NCBI GenBank assembly: GCA_905183005.1
Contig: CAJJDO010000136.1
Location: 90,582-154,581 of the forward strand
Length of the DNA: 64,000 nucleotides
Direction of reading: 5' to 3'
Origin: Paramecium pentaurelia
Lineage: Eukaryota > Ciliophora > Oligohymenophorea > Peniculida > Parameciidae
Shown: in pieces, positions 12,574 to 26,400 of the stretch
Layout: the number at the start of each line of letters is the position of its first letter
How positions within the stretch are numbered: the first letter of the stretch is position 1
Position numbers and translations under genes: made by a program
Notes under the pieces: model-generated
Database searches by the model: none
Told to the model about the DNA's origin: nothing
The model's input: only the letters and a program-made list of their open reading frames with translations

Positions 12574-14964
12574 TCATAGTCTCTTTAAACTTAGGAAACC
12601 TTCTCCTTTTCCTCCACTATAACTAACTTAGAGTCTAGCTCTATTTGGTAATACAATAAAGTCTTAGGCATTCAAACCTAATAATATACATAAAAAATAC
12701 CAGTATATTCTGAAGATTTCTTCTTTTAATCTAAAGTGGCAATATTCTCTCCATTGATAAGAACAGAGACAGTTTATTTTTCTTTAGAGAAAAAGGCATA
12801 GGCAATATGATAGACACCAGGGGCAACAATCAAAATAGAGCTTTTTCCTTTTTCCCATACAAAATTTTCAGGCAAAGTATTTATAACCTCATATTCCCAA
12901 GGAATTAAATGATTTTATGTTTCACCTGATCTCCATTAAAATCTAGCCACAATATTTTCTTAACAAAGTGATTCATAGATTTAATTTTAACTTTTGAGAT
13001 AATTAGATAGATCATCTGCTGATACTTTAGTTTATAAATCATTATGAATAGCTTCAAATGCTTAATTGATTTCAGGTATATCTATATATTATAATTATTA
13101 TAATACTTGCTTTAGTGTCTAGAATAGTAATCATATCTTATATTCCAGCTTTGAGCATCATATCTTTTTGTATTAAATCTAAAGTATATTTTGTCAATTA
13201 AATATGTTTGGTTAAATCCTTTTAATAGGCTCTTTCATCTTGATCAATACATAATTTTTAAATAATGTTTTTTAATTCTTCAAAATCTTAGAAAAGTACT
13301 CTTTATTTTAAATTAATTTCTAATTAATTCAATTGTTATTCAAATGAAGATATTTTTTTAGAGACTATTTAAGAGACTTCTTATTTAATATTTTTAAATC
13401 CATCTTAATTGGAACCAGTTTTTTTGATTTCATTAACTCTTCTTTATAATTATTATTCAATTTAAACTTAAATATGTTATTCATCTTCATATGATAACTA
13501 TTTAGCTTTAACTTCACTTATTTCCTTTAATTATAATAATTAAATACTTTATTCATTTATTAAACTTATCTTTATAATTGTTTAAATACTTAATCTGATT
13601 TAAATTCATCTAGATACTCTTACATTTAATCTACTTTTTATTATATATCTTTTTTTTATATTTTCATAGTATTAATTACTTTTTTAAGATCATCTAATTC
13701 TTCTCTTTTGTCATCATCCATTTATTTAATATTTTCAGATAAATTATATAATTCTTCTGTCAATTTCTCAGATAAATGAGTAGATTTCATTATAGTTGTT
13801 TACATTTATTCACTTGTGAATTATTTAGATTCTAAAATTTCATTTCTCAATCTATCTAGATCTGAAATAATTTCTTAAGAAAATTTATTAAATCTTTAAG
13901 AATAACCATCCATTTCTCCTTAAAGTGAATTTATAGAATGCATATATTTATCTAATTCTTTATTATCAACTTTTTTATTTAATTATTTTGTTACTCCATC
14001 AACTTATTATTTCATTTCAACCATCATAGAATTATTATCTTACAATCTAGAATCCACAACATTTTTTAATTCTTATTATTATTCTTTAATAACTTCTAAT
14101 TGATGTATTTCAGCCTTATTTTATAATGAATTAATTAGAATTGAAAAATCTTATCTATCAACTTTAACTTCTAAAATTGAAGCAATTTTATCAATCTAAT
14201 CTAAAGAAGCTTTTTAATCAAGATTTTAGATGATTGGTTATAAATCTTCTAAAGAAGAGTAATTTTATAAAATTTAATCTAATTCTTATTTACTAATCTT
14301 TTTATTTACTGCCTATTGTACTTAATGTTTACTAGCTTTTGTTTCAAGTAATTCATTCATTTCTTATAAATTTGCTTTAAGTTCTACTTATTAAGATAAT
14401 TATGAAAAATCTTTCATACTAGGTACTTATTAGAATTTCTTAGATATTTATGTTTATAATTCTTCAATTTTGTGTTTCATATTTTACATTTCTCCTTTGA
14501 ATTCTCCTGATTATTATTTCTCTAACAATTATTTCATTTCATCAACATCAATTTTACTAAAAAAATCATTGAATAAATACTATACTTGCTCAACAAATAC
14601 TACATATCTGCCTTTAAAACATAATCCTTTAATAAAACTTAAGAATCTTCATAAGTAATTTTAGTATCAAGATTGGCAGCTATCTCTGCTATAGTTCTTG
14701 AGATGTCATTGATATTGGCTTTAAGTGCTAACCCTGAATGAAGTTCATTTTTAGAAGCTCTTGTAGAAAGTTGCTTTTCTATTTCTCGTATACTTTCTCC
14801 TTATGATTTTACAACATCCGTTAAAGCCTTAAATGTCAATCTGATAATATCATTGATATTTTTCCATTCCGATTAAGACTATTGTTAATTTTAATGCATT
14901 CTACCTACAGCAAATCTTCTACGATGGCTGTACTATATGGATCATTATCATCTCGGTGATGCAT
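12574..14964 (-). CDS. Coiled-coil protein with C-terminal beta-sandwich domain
   Basis: A 754-aa protein from six exons. Introns are at 14879-14904 (26 nt), 14557-14585 (29), 13525-13547 (23), 13082-13106 (25) and 12678-12700 (23); joining them gives an exact open frame. Residues about 20-600 form near-continuous coiled coil with a recurring K-A-(S/N)-x-x-(E/D)-(L/I) pattern (LALKANINDIS, TKASKHQVQQA, NKKISKQELDQIL, QKASLDQIDKI). The last about 130 residues lack heptads and look like a compact beta domain with GVYHIAYAFF, TVSVLINGENI and a Gly-rich end (SYSGGKGEGFLSL), similar in general style to C1q/TNF-like jelly rolls; that fold is an inference. An in-frame ATG 16 codons upstream (15012) is an alternative start. 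The architecture suggests a structural, possibly ciliary or basal-body, component. I cannot name the family. Confidence 0.82.
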
Positions 14965-15140
14965 AATTTAATTTTGAATTTCAGTTGATAATTAAATATA
15001 TTAAAATTTCATTATACTAATTCTACAAATACACCTAACAAGAAGTATTTTTACATATCAATAACTGATAGTTAAAGTAAAGAGTAAAATTAGGAACATT
15101 TATCTCAAATTACCTTAACTATAAAAAAATATATATATAT

Positions 15141-15422
15141 ATGCTTAATAATTTAGATAAATTAGAATATCAAAAATATATGAATTTCATATTTTGCATA
15201 TTTAAGAAAATGATTAGACCTAATTTACTAATAAAAGTTTTTGATATCATTTTATTAAAGATTGAATATGATAAGGCATTAATAATAAATTCTTTAGTTA
15301 AAAATTATTTTTGTGGATAAGTACTATCATAAATTGATGAAAATTTAAAATGGTTATTGAAAACTAATAAATAAAATCATGTTTTCTAATACAATGTTAT
15401 ATTTCATTATGTAATAAATTGA
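15141..15422 (+). CDS. Small hypothetical protein upstream of VPS8
   Basis: A 93-aa ciliate-code frame with normal-looking composition (MLNNLDKLEYQKYMNFIFCI at its start), rich in Ile/Leu/Asn/Lys, lying 200 bases before VPS8. It contains hydrophobic helices but no family I recognise. An alternative end uses a possible 41-nt intron starting at the last codons (GTAATAAATT...TTTATAG) followed by a stop a few codons later. It could be a real small gene, or a chance frame, since TGA is the only stop and AT-rich DNA leaves long frames open. Confidence 0.35.
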
Positions 15423-15620
15423 ATATATTTTTGATTCCTTCTATTTTATAGAGATAATGAATAAAAGATTATTGAGGACTATAATATTATTTTGGAATGA
15501 GTGAAATGTTGAATGTTTTAATTTTAAATAAGATGGATTTAGATTTTAATAAAAGAGATAATAAGATGGGAATATAAATAATGAATTATTAAATTTTTAT
15601 AATTGTATTATAAAATAGAA

Positions 15621-18600
15621 ATGATTAACTTAAGTTAAATATTAGAAGGAGATAATGGGGAGATGACATTTTATTAAGATACTAGTCAAGTTGATTTGGA
15701 GGATATCTTATAAGAAGATGACGAGATTAGAGAGTAACTCAATCATTTGAATAGTGATTCTTAAACTATGGAATTTAATTATCAGAATAATGAATCATTC
15801 ATTTGTGATTAAGAAGAATTCATTTCTCCAATTTAAATAATGTCTTTGGGACATCACTCTAAAACGTTTGGCATTTCAACAAATTATTTGATCAATTATT
15901 GGGAAAGATAACTAGCATTATTCTCGAATAATAAGAATAGCAAAACAATATAAATTTAAGATGCATCATATATATCAATCAAAGGATAAATTATAGCTGT
16001 TGGATTTGAGAGTGGTTAAATTCACATTTATGAAGGAAGTTAATTAAAATTAGCTCATAAAATATAGGAACATCAAACAACAATAATAGGTTTGAATATA
16101 GTAGATGTTTAAGCAAATGAAATAGTAATGGCATCTTCTGATCTGGATGGTAATGTGAAATTGATTAGAGTTGGTTAAAATTTATTTAGAAGTAAAATTG
16201 TAACAAATACTATATTGAATAAGTTTGAATATCCTGTTACTTAATTGATATCATAATAATTTAAATATTCTGATAGTGATAAGACTAGTTTATTATTAAC
16301 TTTAGGAAATAGTAATATGGTTATAACATTATCAATCAATCCAGAAGTTAAGGTAGTACATGTTTTTGATAAACAGAAATCAAATAATGATCTTCATTGG
16401 GGTAAATGCAATCATGAAGGTAATCAAATATAATTATTATCTATTCAATGGAATTCATTTATTTAATTGATAACCTTTTTGGAAAATTCACCTTGGTATT
16501 TTTCATTCTATTCTGCTGATACTCCTTTAATAGGATCTAAATTCATTTCTGAAAATTTGATTATTGCTGCTACTGAAGGATAATTTCAAGTTCTTTACAT
16601 TCCTTATTTCTCAAAGGGCAAATATTGTTTTAAATCTGATAGCAAAGCTAAAATTTCTAACACCAATTTCCATTAAAACATATATTGTTTAAGAGCAATA
16701 AGTAATGTAATCTATTTCATATCTGAAAATAAGTTGTATTCATTACATGCATTAAGTTGGTTATAGTATCTTAAATCCTTAATACAAAATGATTCACCTT
16801 AATGGTCAATAGCATTAAGATTTCTTGTATAAGTTTATAGAGGTAAAGTTAAAGGAATGCCAAATTTAGAATTGGATGAAGATAGAAATGCAATTTAAAC
16901 ATTAGCTCCTACTTTAATTACTAGTATTACTAATACTAAAATGAATAGAGAATTGATATCAGCAGTTGTTTAATTTATTCTTCTTTGTTAAATACCATAG
17001 CATTTAATGATAGTACGATAAGGTTGTGAGAAATAATAGATTTTAGAAGATTATTATAAAGTTTTAGAACATCATTTAAAGAAAATTACTTAATTACCAA
17101 AAGAGATATTTTTTGATTTGGCAAATAAATTCTCTCCTGAGTCTTTCTAGAAATTAGTAATTAATTTGGATTTAAATTCAATTGATATTGGATATACATA
17201 TGATGTATGTTTAAGTAAAGAAATATACACTCCATTACTGTATATATGTCCAAGAAAAGAGGAAGATTTTTTAACTCCTTTAAATAAAATGTTTGAGAAA
17301 CATAAATAGGAACTATATGAAAAATGTTTATGGTTTATAGAAATTACATAAAAATAAATTCTATTTCCAAATGATCAGATTCCATTAGAAATATGGAAGA
17401 AAGCTGTAAGATAATAGATGTTATGGTTAATGGAAGTATTGGATGTGTTGTAAAGTGAGAAATTGTTTCAAATCTTGACAACTTATCTTAAATAACCTTG
17501 CTTAGGTGCATTACATCATGAATCTGTGTATTCATATTTTAATATAACTTAAGAAAATTTATTGGCAACAAAGATATTTGAATAAGTAAGTAGTATTAAA
17601 TAATAATATTTACTATAATATCTATTATTTATTAGTAAAATAATTGATTAGATTAAAGTTAAAGAATCAGAAAAATTACTATTATAGATATTTGAAATCA
17701 ATAAATCTTATATTGATAATTATGTAGCAATGCCTGAAGATTTAGATTAAATCTTATAAATTATTTATTATTTAATGCCTCATACTGCATTAATTGAATA
17801 AGCATATGAAAGTTAATGTGTTGATTACATTGCTTATTACTTTTTATATTAAAATTAATACAACGAAGCAATTAAAATATTCTTTAATTATGAAGAATTC
17901 AAACTTAGAGTTTACAAATGGTTAGAATATTAACCTTATGATCCACTTATGTTAGATCATCTTGATAAGCTACTTGAATTGGACCCTGAGAAATGTGCTA
18001 AAGTATTTCAAAGTTGGCCTATCGAAACTTTATAAAAACTTATTATTTATCAACCAAAAAGAGAATTATTACATGTATTCAAATATTTATCTATTGATCT
18101 TTCTTAATTTCTTTAATTGAAACTAATTGAATTGATTAGTATTCATGAACCAGAAAATACTATTTCATGGTTAAAGAATAGACAATATTAATTAGAAGAT
18201 GTTGAATAAATATTTTAATAAACCAATAATATTGAAGGATTAGGATATATTTTAGAACAAAAAGGACTATATCAATAAGCAATAGATAATTATCTTTAAG
18301 TATATATAGAGGAATCTAGAAATTACATTTTATCATTTAGAAATCAAGATAGAGTAACATAATTGTTTTAGAACCTAATGAGAGTTACTAAAATAGCTGT
18401 TTAATCAGCTGATACTAATTAAGAATTATATTTATATATAGCACACAATATCTTTAATCCGTTGATGCATTAAACTCATTGGTGTAAACTTAAGAGATCT
18501 TATGTGTTCAATTAGTAATTTAGTTAGCTATTTATGCATTTATTTCGCTATTCTCCAACAGAATTAATCAAAATAATAGAAATAAATCATGAAACATTTA

Positions 18601-19181
18601 ATTAAGTTCACTTAAAAAGTAGTTTTATTACAGTTTTTAAGGAATTTGGATATGAAAAATAATTAGTAGAAAAGATATCTAAGATTATTAGAAATGATAA
18701 TATTAAATTGCTTAAGTTACTATATTCTTTAATGAACAAATCAAATTTATATGAAATTAATTGCATAGAGTGTTAACAATCATACACTTAAGATTAAGCA
18801 ATTCTTTTAAAATGCGGCCATACAATGCATCCATTTTGTTTGGAAAACAAGTATTGTCCAATATGTTAAAATATCTCAGCTTAATCAAGTATATCTAAGA
18901 ATATAATTAATAGTGCTTGAAAGTATAGGAATAGAAGAATTAAAGAAATCTATCTTAAAATCTAAAGTGGATAATTAATAATTGTAATTATTGAAAAATG
19001 TTGATGATATAGATTTGGAAGATAATTTTATATAATCAACTACTTAAGATGATAAAGAAATAATAGAATTAAGATTATTAAATAAAATGGATATATATGA
19101 TTAATTAACTGATTCTGCATTGCAATAGGTATTCAATTGTAATAATTGTAGTACAATTCTTTTTTAGATTAATATTTTTGA
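15621..19181 (+). CDS. VPS8: VPS8, CORVET tethering-complex subunit
   Basis: A 1170-aa vacuolar protein sorting 8 homolog, the CORVET-specific subunit that binds endosomal Rab GTPases and drives tethering; ciliates have several VPS8 paralogs, some used for secretory-granule biogenesis. Exon 1 covers most of the gene; introns are 18889-18913 (25 nt) and 19129-19151 (23 nt), and the last exon encodes YNSFLDQYF and then TGA. An acidic leader of about 80 residues precedes a WD40-like N-terminal propeller (GHHSKTFGIS, IIAVGFESGQIHIYEG, VMASSDLDGNVKLIRV). The middle is helical solenoid, with clathrin-repeat-like stretches such as LGYILEQKGLYQQAIDNYLQ. A RING-type finger at residues about 1048-1082 reads C-x2-C...C-x-H-x2-H-x2-C...C-x2-C (CIEC, CGHTMHPFC, CPIC). 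This copy is complete. An identical copy is at 23499-27059. Confidence 0.9.
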
Positions 19182-19286
19182 TAGTTGTCTGACTTTATAC
19201 TTTATATAATTGTTTATAAATAAAAATGCAGTTATTTCATATATTTAACTTAGAAATTAATTTAAAAAAGTTCAAAATTCTACATA

Positions 19287-19816
19287 ATGTTCTGTGACCA
19301 TCAAGGAGAATAATCATTCTGTATATGTTGTCAATAACTTATTTGTGAATTATGTATATGTTGTACAAATTCAAAAAAAATAAATGTGCCAAAAATACAT
19401 TTAAATGCACTTTGTTCAAGATGTGATTAAACTTAAGCTTAAATTAAATGTGAATAGTGTATGTTTCAATTCTGTTAAGAATGTTTTTAATCAGTTCATA
19501 AAATAGGCAAATTTTCAACTCATATCAAAATTGAAATCAATTAAGATCTACACTAATAAATAATCAAATAAATGTCTATAATTACAGAACTTGAATAATA
19601 CTGTTAAGAATAAATGACATCGATTTTATAATATTTTGATTAGATCTAAGTAGTATTAGATAGGAAAAAAAAATAGTTTCTTGATGTTATATCTAATTAT
19701 CGTAATTAATAAATAAAATAGCTTAAATAGAGAATAAATTTAATTGAAGCAGCTGTCAAAATTAATTCAGAATAATCTTTTGAAATCCCAAAGTGTCTAA
19801 TTTATTAAAAAGAAAC
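19287..19816 (+). CDS. TRIM-like protein, 5' part (cut by assembly gap)
   Basis: The first about 177 codons of the B-box/coiled-coil/FN3/SPRY gene described in full at 27165-28574. The frame starts 105 bases after the VPS8 stop with the Cys-rich B-box region and runs into the 'n' at 19817. The truncation is an assembly artefact, as the same sequence continues without a break in the later copies. Confidence 0.8.
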
Positions 19817-19817
19817 N
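19817..19817. other. Single-n contig junction
   Basis: An isolated unknown base. The sequence on the right restarts at a point equal to 18062, inside VPS8, so the two sides are not neighbours in the genome. Confidence 0.95.
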
Positions 19818-20937
19818 AGAATTATTACATGTATTCAAATATTTATCTATTGATCTTTCTTAATTTCTTTAATTGAAACTAATTGAATTGATTAGTATTC
19901 ATGAACCAGAAAATACTATTTCATGGTTAAAGAATAGACAATATTAATTAGAAGATGTTGAATAAATATTTTAATAAACCAATAATATTGAAGGATTAGG
20001 ATATATTTTAGAACAAAAAGGACTATATCAATAAGCAATAGATAATTATCTTTAAGTATATATAGAGGAATCTAGAAATTACATTTTATCATTTAGAAAT
20101 CAAGATAGAGTAACATAATTGTTTTAGAACCTAATGAGAGTTACTAAAATAGCTGTTTAATCAGCTGATACTAATTAAGAATTATATTTATATATAGCAC
20201 ACAATATCTTTAATCCGTTGATGCATTAAACTCATTGGTGTAAACTTAAGAGATCTTATGTGTTCAATTAGTAATTTAGTTAGCTATTTATGCATTTATT
20301 TCGCTATTCTCCAACAGAATTAATCAAAATAATAGAAATAAATCATGAAACATTTAATTAAGTTCACTTAAAAAGTAGTTTTATTACAGTTTTTAAGGAA
20401 TTTGGATATGAAAAATAATTAGTAGAAAAGATATCTAAGATTATTAGAAATGATAATATTAAATTGCTTAAGTTACTATATTCTTTAATGAACAAATCAA
20501 ATTTATATGAAATTAATTGCATAGAGTGTTAACAATCATACACTTAAGATTAAGCAATTCTTTTAAAATGCGGCCATACAATGCATCCATTTTGTTTGGA
20601 AAACAAGTATTGTCCAATATGTTAAAATATCTCAGCTTAATCAAGTATATCTAAGAATATAATTAATAGTGCTTGAAAGTATAGGAATAGAAGAATTAAA
20701 GAAATCTATCTTAAAATCTAAAGTGGATAATTAATAATTGTAATTATTGAAAAATGTTGATGATATAGATTTGGAAGATAATTTTATATAATCAACTACT
20801 TAAGATGATAAAGAAATAATAGAATTAAGATTATTAAATAAAATGGATATATATGATTAATTAACTGATTCTGCATTGCAATAGGTATTCAATTGTAATA
20901 ATTGTAGTACAATTCTTTTTTAGATTAATATTTTTGA
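19818..20937 (+). CDS. VPS8: VPS8, 3' fragment (redundant copy)
   Basis: The last third of VPS8, beginning in mid-codon sequence after the gap and including the helical solenoid end, the RING finger (about 20518-20625), both 3' introns (20645-20669 and 20885-20907) and the terminal TGA. It looks identical to the complete copies and is truncated on the left only by the junction. Confidence 0.85.
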
Positions 20938-21042
20938 TAGTTGTCTGACTTTATACTTTATATAATTGTTTATAAATAAAAATGCAGTTATTTCATATAT
21001 TTAACTTAGAAATTAATTTAAAAAAGTTCAAAATTCTACATA

Positions 21043-22452
21043 ATGTTCTGTGACCATCAAGGAGAATAATCATTCTGTATATGTTGTCAATAACTTATTT
21101 GTGAATTATGTATATGTTGTACAAATTCAAAAAAAATAAATGTGCCAAAAATACATTTAAATGCACTTTGTTCAAGATGTGATTAAACTTAAGCTTAAAT
21201 TAAATGTGAATAGTGTATGTTTCAATTCTGTTAAGAATGTTTTTAATCAGTTCATAAAATAGGCAAATTTTCAACTCATATCAAAATTGAAATCAATTAA
21301 GATCTACACTAATAAATAATCAAATAAATGTCTATAATTACAGAACTTGAATAATACTGTTAAGAATAAATGACATCGATTTTATAATATTTTGATTAGA
21401 TCTAAGTAGTATTAGATAGGAAAAAAAAATAGTTTCTTGATGTTATATCTAATTATCGTAATTAATAAATAAAATAGCTTAAATAGAGAATAAATTTAAT
21501 TGAAGCAGCTGTCAAAATTAATTCAGAATAATCTTTTGAAATCCCAAAGTGTCTAATTTATTAAAAAGAAACATTTAATTTAACCGCCAAAGAATAAATT
21601 ATAGACTTGATTTTAAATATTGATATTTAAAAAAACCTTGACTAAAGTACTCTAAGTCCACATAAAATTCTTACTTAATCAAATGTGAGAAGGAGTGCCA
21701 GTTGTAAAAAATTGGAATCTTAAGAAAAAATTGTTGAGATTTGTGAAACTTTTGAAAAGAGAAAATTTATTAAATCATTGTGTTAATCTAATTCAATTTA
21801 ATTATAATGGACTCATTCTAGATAGAAGGTTGACTATAATTTAGAAATGGGAATTGGCATGAAAATTAAAGGAGTTGAATAATTTAAATAAATTTATATA
21901 GGTATTGAACCATAATTTACAATTACTGGATTATAAGCAAAAACCAATTACAAATTTAGAATTTAAAGTATATTTGAAAATAAGACAAGTGAATTCAGTG
22001 AAATCTTGAATTTAGCTACATCTTAATAATAATCTATTGAGGATAGTCTAATAATTTCTAAGAAAATAATAAATAATGATATATAGGTTTAATTTGAGAA
22101 ACCTGGATTAGTTTTAGGCACAAATCCATTATACTTTGGAATATGGTCTTGGGAAATCAAATTAATAATTAATGGAATAATTGAAGATTTGACAGCCAGT
22201 TTGGTTGTTGGATTAGCTAATAAATAAAGAAAGATTGTTGGAACTACATTGAATTATGGTTATTAAAGAGACTCCTTGATTATTAAGGTCTTAGTTGATA
22301 TGGACAATAAGTTAATGACTATAACTTCGAAGATGCATCCAAATGGAGAAAGATTCTATAATATAATAGGTCCTGTATTTCCAGCATTTTAAAATAAAAA
22401 TACTCATAAAGGATCAGGATGTAAATTATTGATATAATATTAATAATTATGA
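21043..22452 (+). CDS. TRIM-like B-box/FN3/SPRY protein (redundant copy)
   Basis: A complete copy of the 469-aa TRIM-like gene, identical as far as I compared to 27165-28574, where the domains are described. It follows the VPS8 fragment by 105 bases and overlaps the DMAP1 start by four bases, as in the other copy. Confidence 0.82.
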
Positions 22453-23003
22453 ATAAAAAAGAATTAAGAAAACTTAATTCATATGTAGATAAAGAAGTAC
22501 TCAATCTGACAGGTGATCTTTATCCATTTGCTCTTTTCTCATAAACAAAACCACTAAATCATTAGAAATGGGTTTAAGAGGAAATAATGCTAACTAATCA
22601 TAACATAGAAAAAGTGAAGGCATGGGTACGAGAACAAGAGAAAGGGTAAATGTTTAGAGGAGAAAAAGTCAATTACGATCCAGAATATCTTGAATTTAAA
22701 GAAGAGGAAATAAGTATTGATAATGATTGGAGTTTTGAAGAGACTTAATATTTATTCAATTAATTGAGGAACTTTAATTACAATTTCATAGTACTGTCTG
22801 ATAGATATTCATATCAAAATAAAAACAGAGATATTTATTAATTGAAAGATAGATATTATAGTGTTGTTAATGAAGTATTATAGAAGAGGAATGAAAAATC
22901 ACATATTCTATATAATTATGTTTATGATGAAGAATATGATCGATTTAGAAATATGGAACTTGAAAAGTATTTAAAAAGAACAAAATAAATATGTGATGAA
23001 GAT
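22449..23003 (+). CDS. DMAP1/SWC4, 5' part (cut by assembly gap)
   Basis: The first 185 codons of the gene described at 28571-29622, including the SANT-like segment. It ends at the 'n' at 23004. The truncation is artefactual. Confidence 0.8.
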
Positions 23004-23004
23004 N
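23004..23004. other. Single-n contig junction
   Basis: An isolated unknown base inside DMAP1. The right side restarts inside the (TA)n run that corresponds to 15127. Confidence 0.95.
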
Positions 23005-23018
23005 AAATATATATATAT

Positions 23019-23300
23019 ATGCTTAATAATTTAGATAAATTAGAATATCAAAAATATATGAATTTCATATTTTGCATATTTAAGAAAATGATTAGACCTA
23101 ATTTACTAATAAAAGTTTTTGATATCATTTTATTAAAGATTGAATATGATAAGGCATTAATAATAAATTCTTTAGTTAAAAATTATTTTTGTGGATAAGT
23201 ACTATCATAAATTGATGAAAATTTAAAATGGTTATTGAAAACTAATAAATAAAATCATGTTTTCTAATACAATGTTATATTTCATTATGTAATAAATTGA
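23019..23300 (+). CDS. Small hypothetical protein upstream of VPS8 (second copy)
   Basis: The same frame as 15141-15422, repeated by the contig overlap. The remarks on its doubtful status apply here too. Confidence 0.33.
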
Positions 23301-23498
23301 ATATATTTTTGATTCCTTCTATTTTATAGAGATAATGAATAAAAGATTATTGAGGACTATAATATTATTTTGGAATGAGTGAAATGTTGAATGTTTTAAT
23401 TTTAAATAAGATGGATTTAGATTTTAATAAAAGAGATAATAAGATGGGAATATAAATAATGAATTATTAAATTTTTATAATTGTATTATAAAATAGAA

Positions 23499-26400
23499 AT
23501 GATTAACTTAAGTTAAATATTAGAAGGAGATAATGGGGAGATGACATTTTATTAAGATACTAGTCAAGTTGATTTGGAGGATATCTTATAAGAAGATGAC
23601 GAGATTAGAGAGTAACTCAATCATTTGAATAGTGATTCTTAAACTATGGAATTTAATTATCAGAATAATGAATCATTCATTTGTGATTAAGAAGAATTCA
23701 TTTCTCCAATTTAAATAATGTCTTTGGGACATCACTCTAAAACGTTTGGCATTTCAACAAATTATTTGATCAATTATTGGGAAAGATAACTAGCATTATT
23801 CTCGAATAATAAGAATAGCAAAACAATATAAATTTAAGATGCATCATATATATCAATCAAAGGATAAATTATAGCTGTTGGATTTGAGAGTGGTTAAATT
23901 CACATTTATGAAGGAAGTTAATTAAAATTAGCTCATAAAATATAGGAACATCAAACAACAATAATAGGTTTGAATATAGTAGATGTTTAAGCAAATGAAA
24001 TAGTAATGGCATCTTCTGATCTGGATGGTAATGTGAAATTGATTAGAGTTGGTTAAAATTTATTTAGAAGTAAAATTGTAACAAATACTATATTGAATAA
24101 GTTTGAATATCCTGTTACTTAATTGATATCATAATAATTTAAATATTCTGATAGTGATAAGACTAGTTTATTATTAACTTTAGGAAATAGTAATATGGTT
24201 ATAACATTATCAATCAATCCAGAAGTTAAGGTAGTACATGTTTTTGATAAACAGAAATCAAATAATGATCTTCATTGGGGTAAATGCAATCATGAAGGTA
24301 ATCAAATATAATTATTATCTATTCAATGGAATTCATTTATTTAATTGATAACCTTTTTGGAAAATTCACCTTGGTATTTTTCATTCTATTCTGCTGATAC
24401 TCCTTTAATAGGATCTAAATTCATTTCTGAAAATTTGATTATTGCTGCTACTGAAGGATAATTTCAAGTTCTTTACATTCCTTATTTCTCAAAGGGCAAA
24501 TATTGTTTTAAATCTGATAGCAAAGCTAAAATTTCTAACACCAATTTCCATTAAAACATATATTGTTTAAGAGCAATAAGTAATGTAATCTATTTCATAT
24601 CTGAAAATAAGTTGTATTCATTACATGCATTAAGTTGGTTATAGTATCTTAAATCCTTAATACAAAATGATTCACCTTAATGGTCAATAGCATTAAGATT
24701 TCTTGTATAAGTTTATAGAGGTAAAGTTAAAGGAATGCCAAATTTAGAATTGGATGAAGATAGAAATGCAATTTAAACATTAGCTCCTACTTTAATTACT
24801 AGTATTACTAATACTAAAATGAATAGAGAATTGATATCAGCAGTTGTTTAATTTATTCTTCTTTGTTAAATACCATAGCATTTAATGATAGTACGATAAG
24901 GTTGTGAGAAATAATAGATTTTAGAAGATTATTATAAAGTTTTAGAACATCATTTAAAGAAAATTACTTAATTACCAAAAGAGATATTTTTTGATTTGGC
25001 AAATAAATTCTCTCCTGAGTCTTTCTAGAAATTAGTAATTAATTTGGATTTAAATTCAATTGATATTGGATATACATATGATGTATGTTTAAGTAAAGAA
25101 ATATACACTCCATTACTGTATATATGTCCAAGAAAAGAGGAAGATTTTTTAACTCCTTTAAATAAAATGTTTGAGAAACATAAATAGGAACTATATGAAA
25201 AATGTTTATGGTTTATAGAAATTACATAAAAATAAATTCTATTTCCAAATGATCAGATTCCATTAGAAATATGGAAGAAAGCTGTAAGATAATAGATGTT
25301 ATGGTTAATGGAAGTATTGGATGTGTTGTAAAGTGAGAAATTGTTTCAAATCTTGACAACTTATCTTAAATAACCTTGCTTAGGTGCATTACATCATGAA
25401 TCTGTGTATTCATATTTTAATATAACTTAAGAAAATTTATTGGCAACAAAGATATTTGAATAAGTAAGTAGTATTAAATAATAATATTTACTATAATATC
25501 TATTATTTATTAGTAAAATAATTGATTAGATTAAAGTTAAAGAATCAGAAAAATTACTATTATAGATATTTGAAATCAATAAATCTTATATTGATAATTA
25601 TGTAGCAATGCCTGAAGATTTAGATTAAATCTTATAAATTATTTATTATTTAATGCCTCATACTGCATTAATTGAATAAGCATATGAAAGTTAATGTGTT
25701 GATTACATTGCTTATTACTTTTTATATTAAAATTAATACAACGAAGCAATTAAAATATTCTTTAATTATGAAGAATTCAAACTTAGAGTTTACAAATGGT
25801 TAGAATATTAACCTTATGATCCACTTATGTTAGATCATCTTGATAAGCTACTTGAATTGGACCCTGAGAAATGTGCTAAAGTATTTCAAAGTTGGCCTAT
25901 CGAAACTTTATAAAAACTTATTATTTATCAACCAAAAAGAGAATTATTACATGTATTCAAATATTTATCTATTGATCTTTCTTAATTTCTTTAATTGAAA
26001 CTAATTGAATTGATTAGTATTCATGAACCAGAAAATACTATTTCATGGTTAAAGAATAGACAATATTAATTAGAAGATGTTGAATAAATATTTTAATAAA
26101 CCAATAATATTGAAGGATTAGGATATATTTTAGAACAAAAAGGACTATATCAATAAGCAATAGATAATTATCTTTAAGTATATATAGAGGAATCTAGAAA
26201 TTACATTTTATCATTTAGAAATCAAGATAGAGTAACATAATTGTTTTAGAACCTAATGAGAGTTACTAAAATAGCTGTTTAATCAGCTGATACTAATTAA
26301 GAATTATATTTATATATAGCACACAATATCTTTAATCCGTTGATGCATTAAACTCATTGGTGTAAACTTAAGAGATCTTATGTGTTCAATTAGTAATTTA

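Larger units (their letters stand above)
15127..19816. repeat. Direct duplicate of 23005-27694
   Basis: These 4690 bases recur at a constant offset of 7878, starting inside a (TA)n run and ending exactly at an 'n'. I saw no difference between the copies where I compared them. The best explanation is an unmerged overlap between contig ends; a true tandem duplication is less likely. Confidence 0.9.
19818..23003. repeat. Redundant block, contained in 25940-29125
   Basis: The whole block matches 25940-29125 at a constant offset of 6122, and its first 1755 bases also equal 18062-19816. It starts and ends at 'n' characters and carries no unique sequence, consistent with a redundant small contig. 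Confidence 0.9.

Noticed and set aside
14470..14658. Plus-strand ORF of 62 codons
   Set aside because: It is antisense to the well-supported coiled-coil gene.
22319..22504. Minus-strand ORF repeated at 28441-28626
   Set aside because: It is antisense to the SPRY part of the TRIM-like gene and the DMAP1 start; it recurs only because of the contig overlap.
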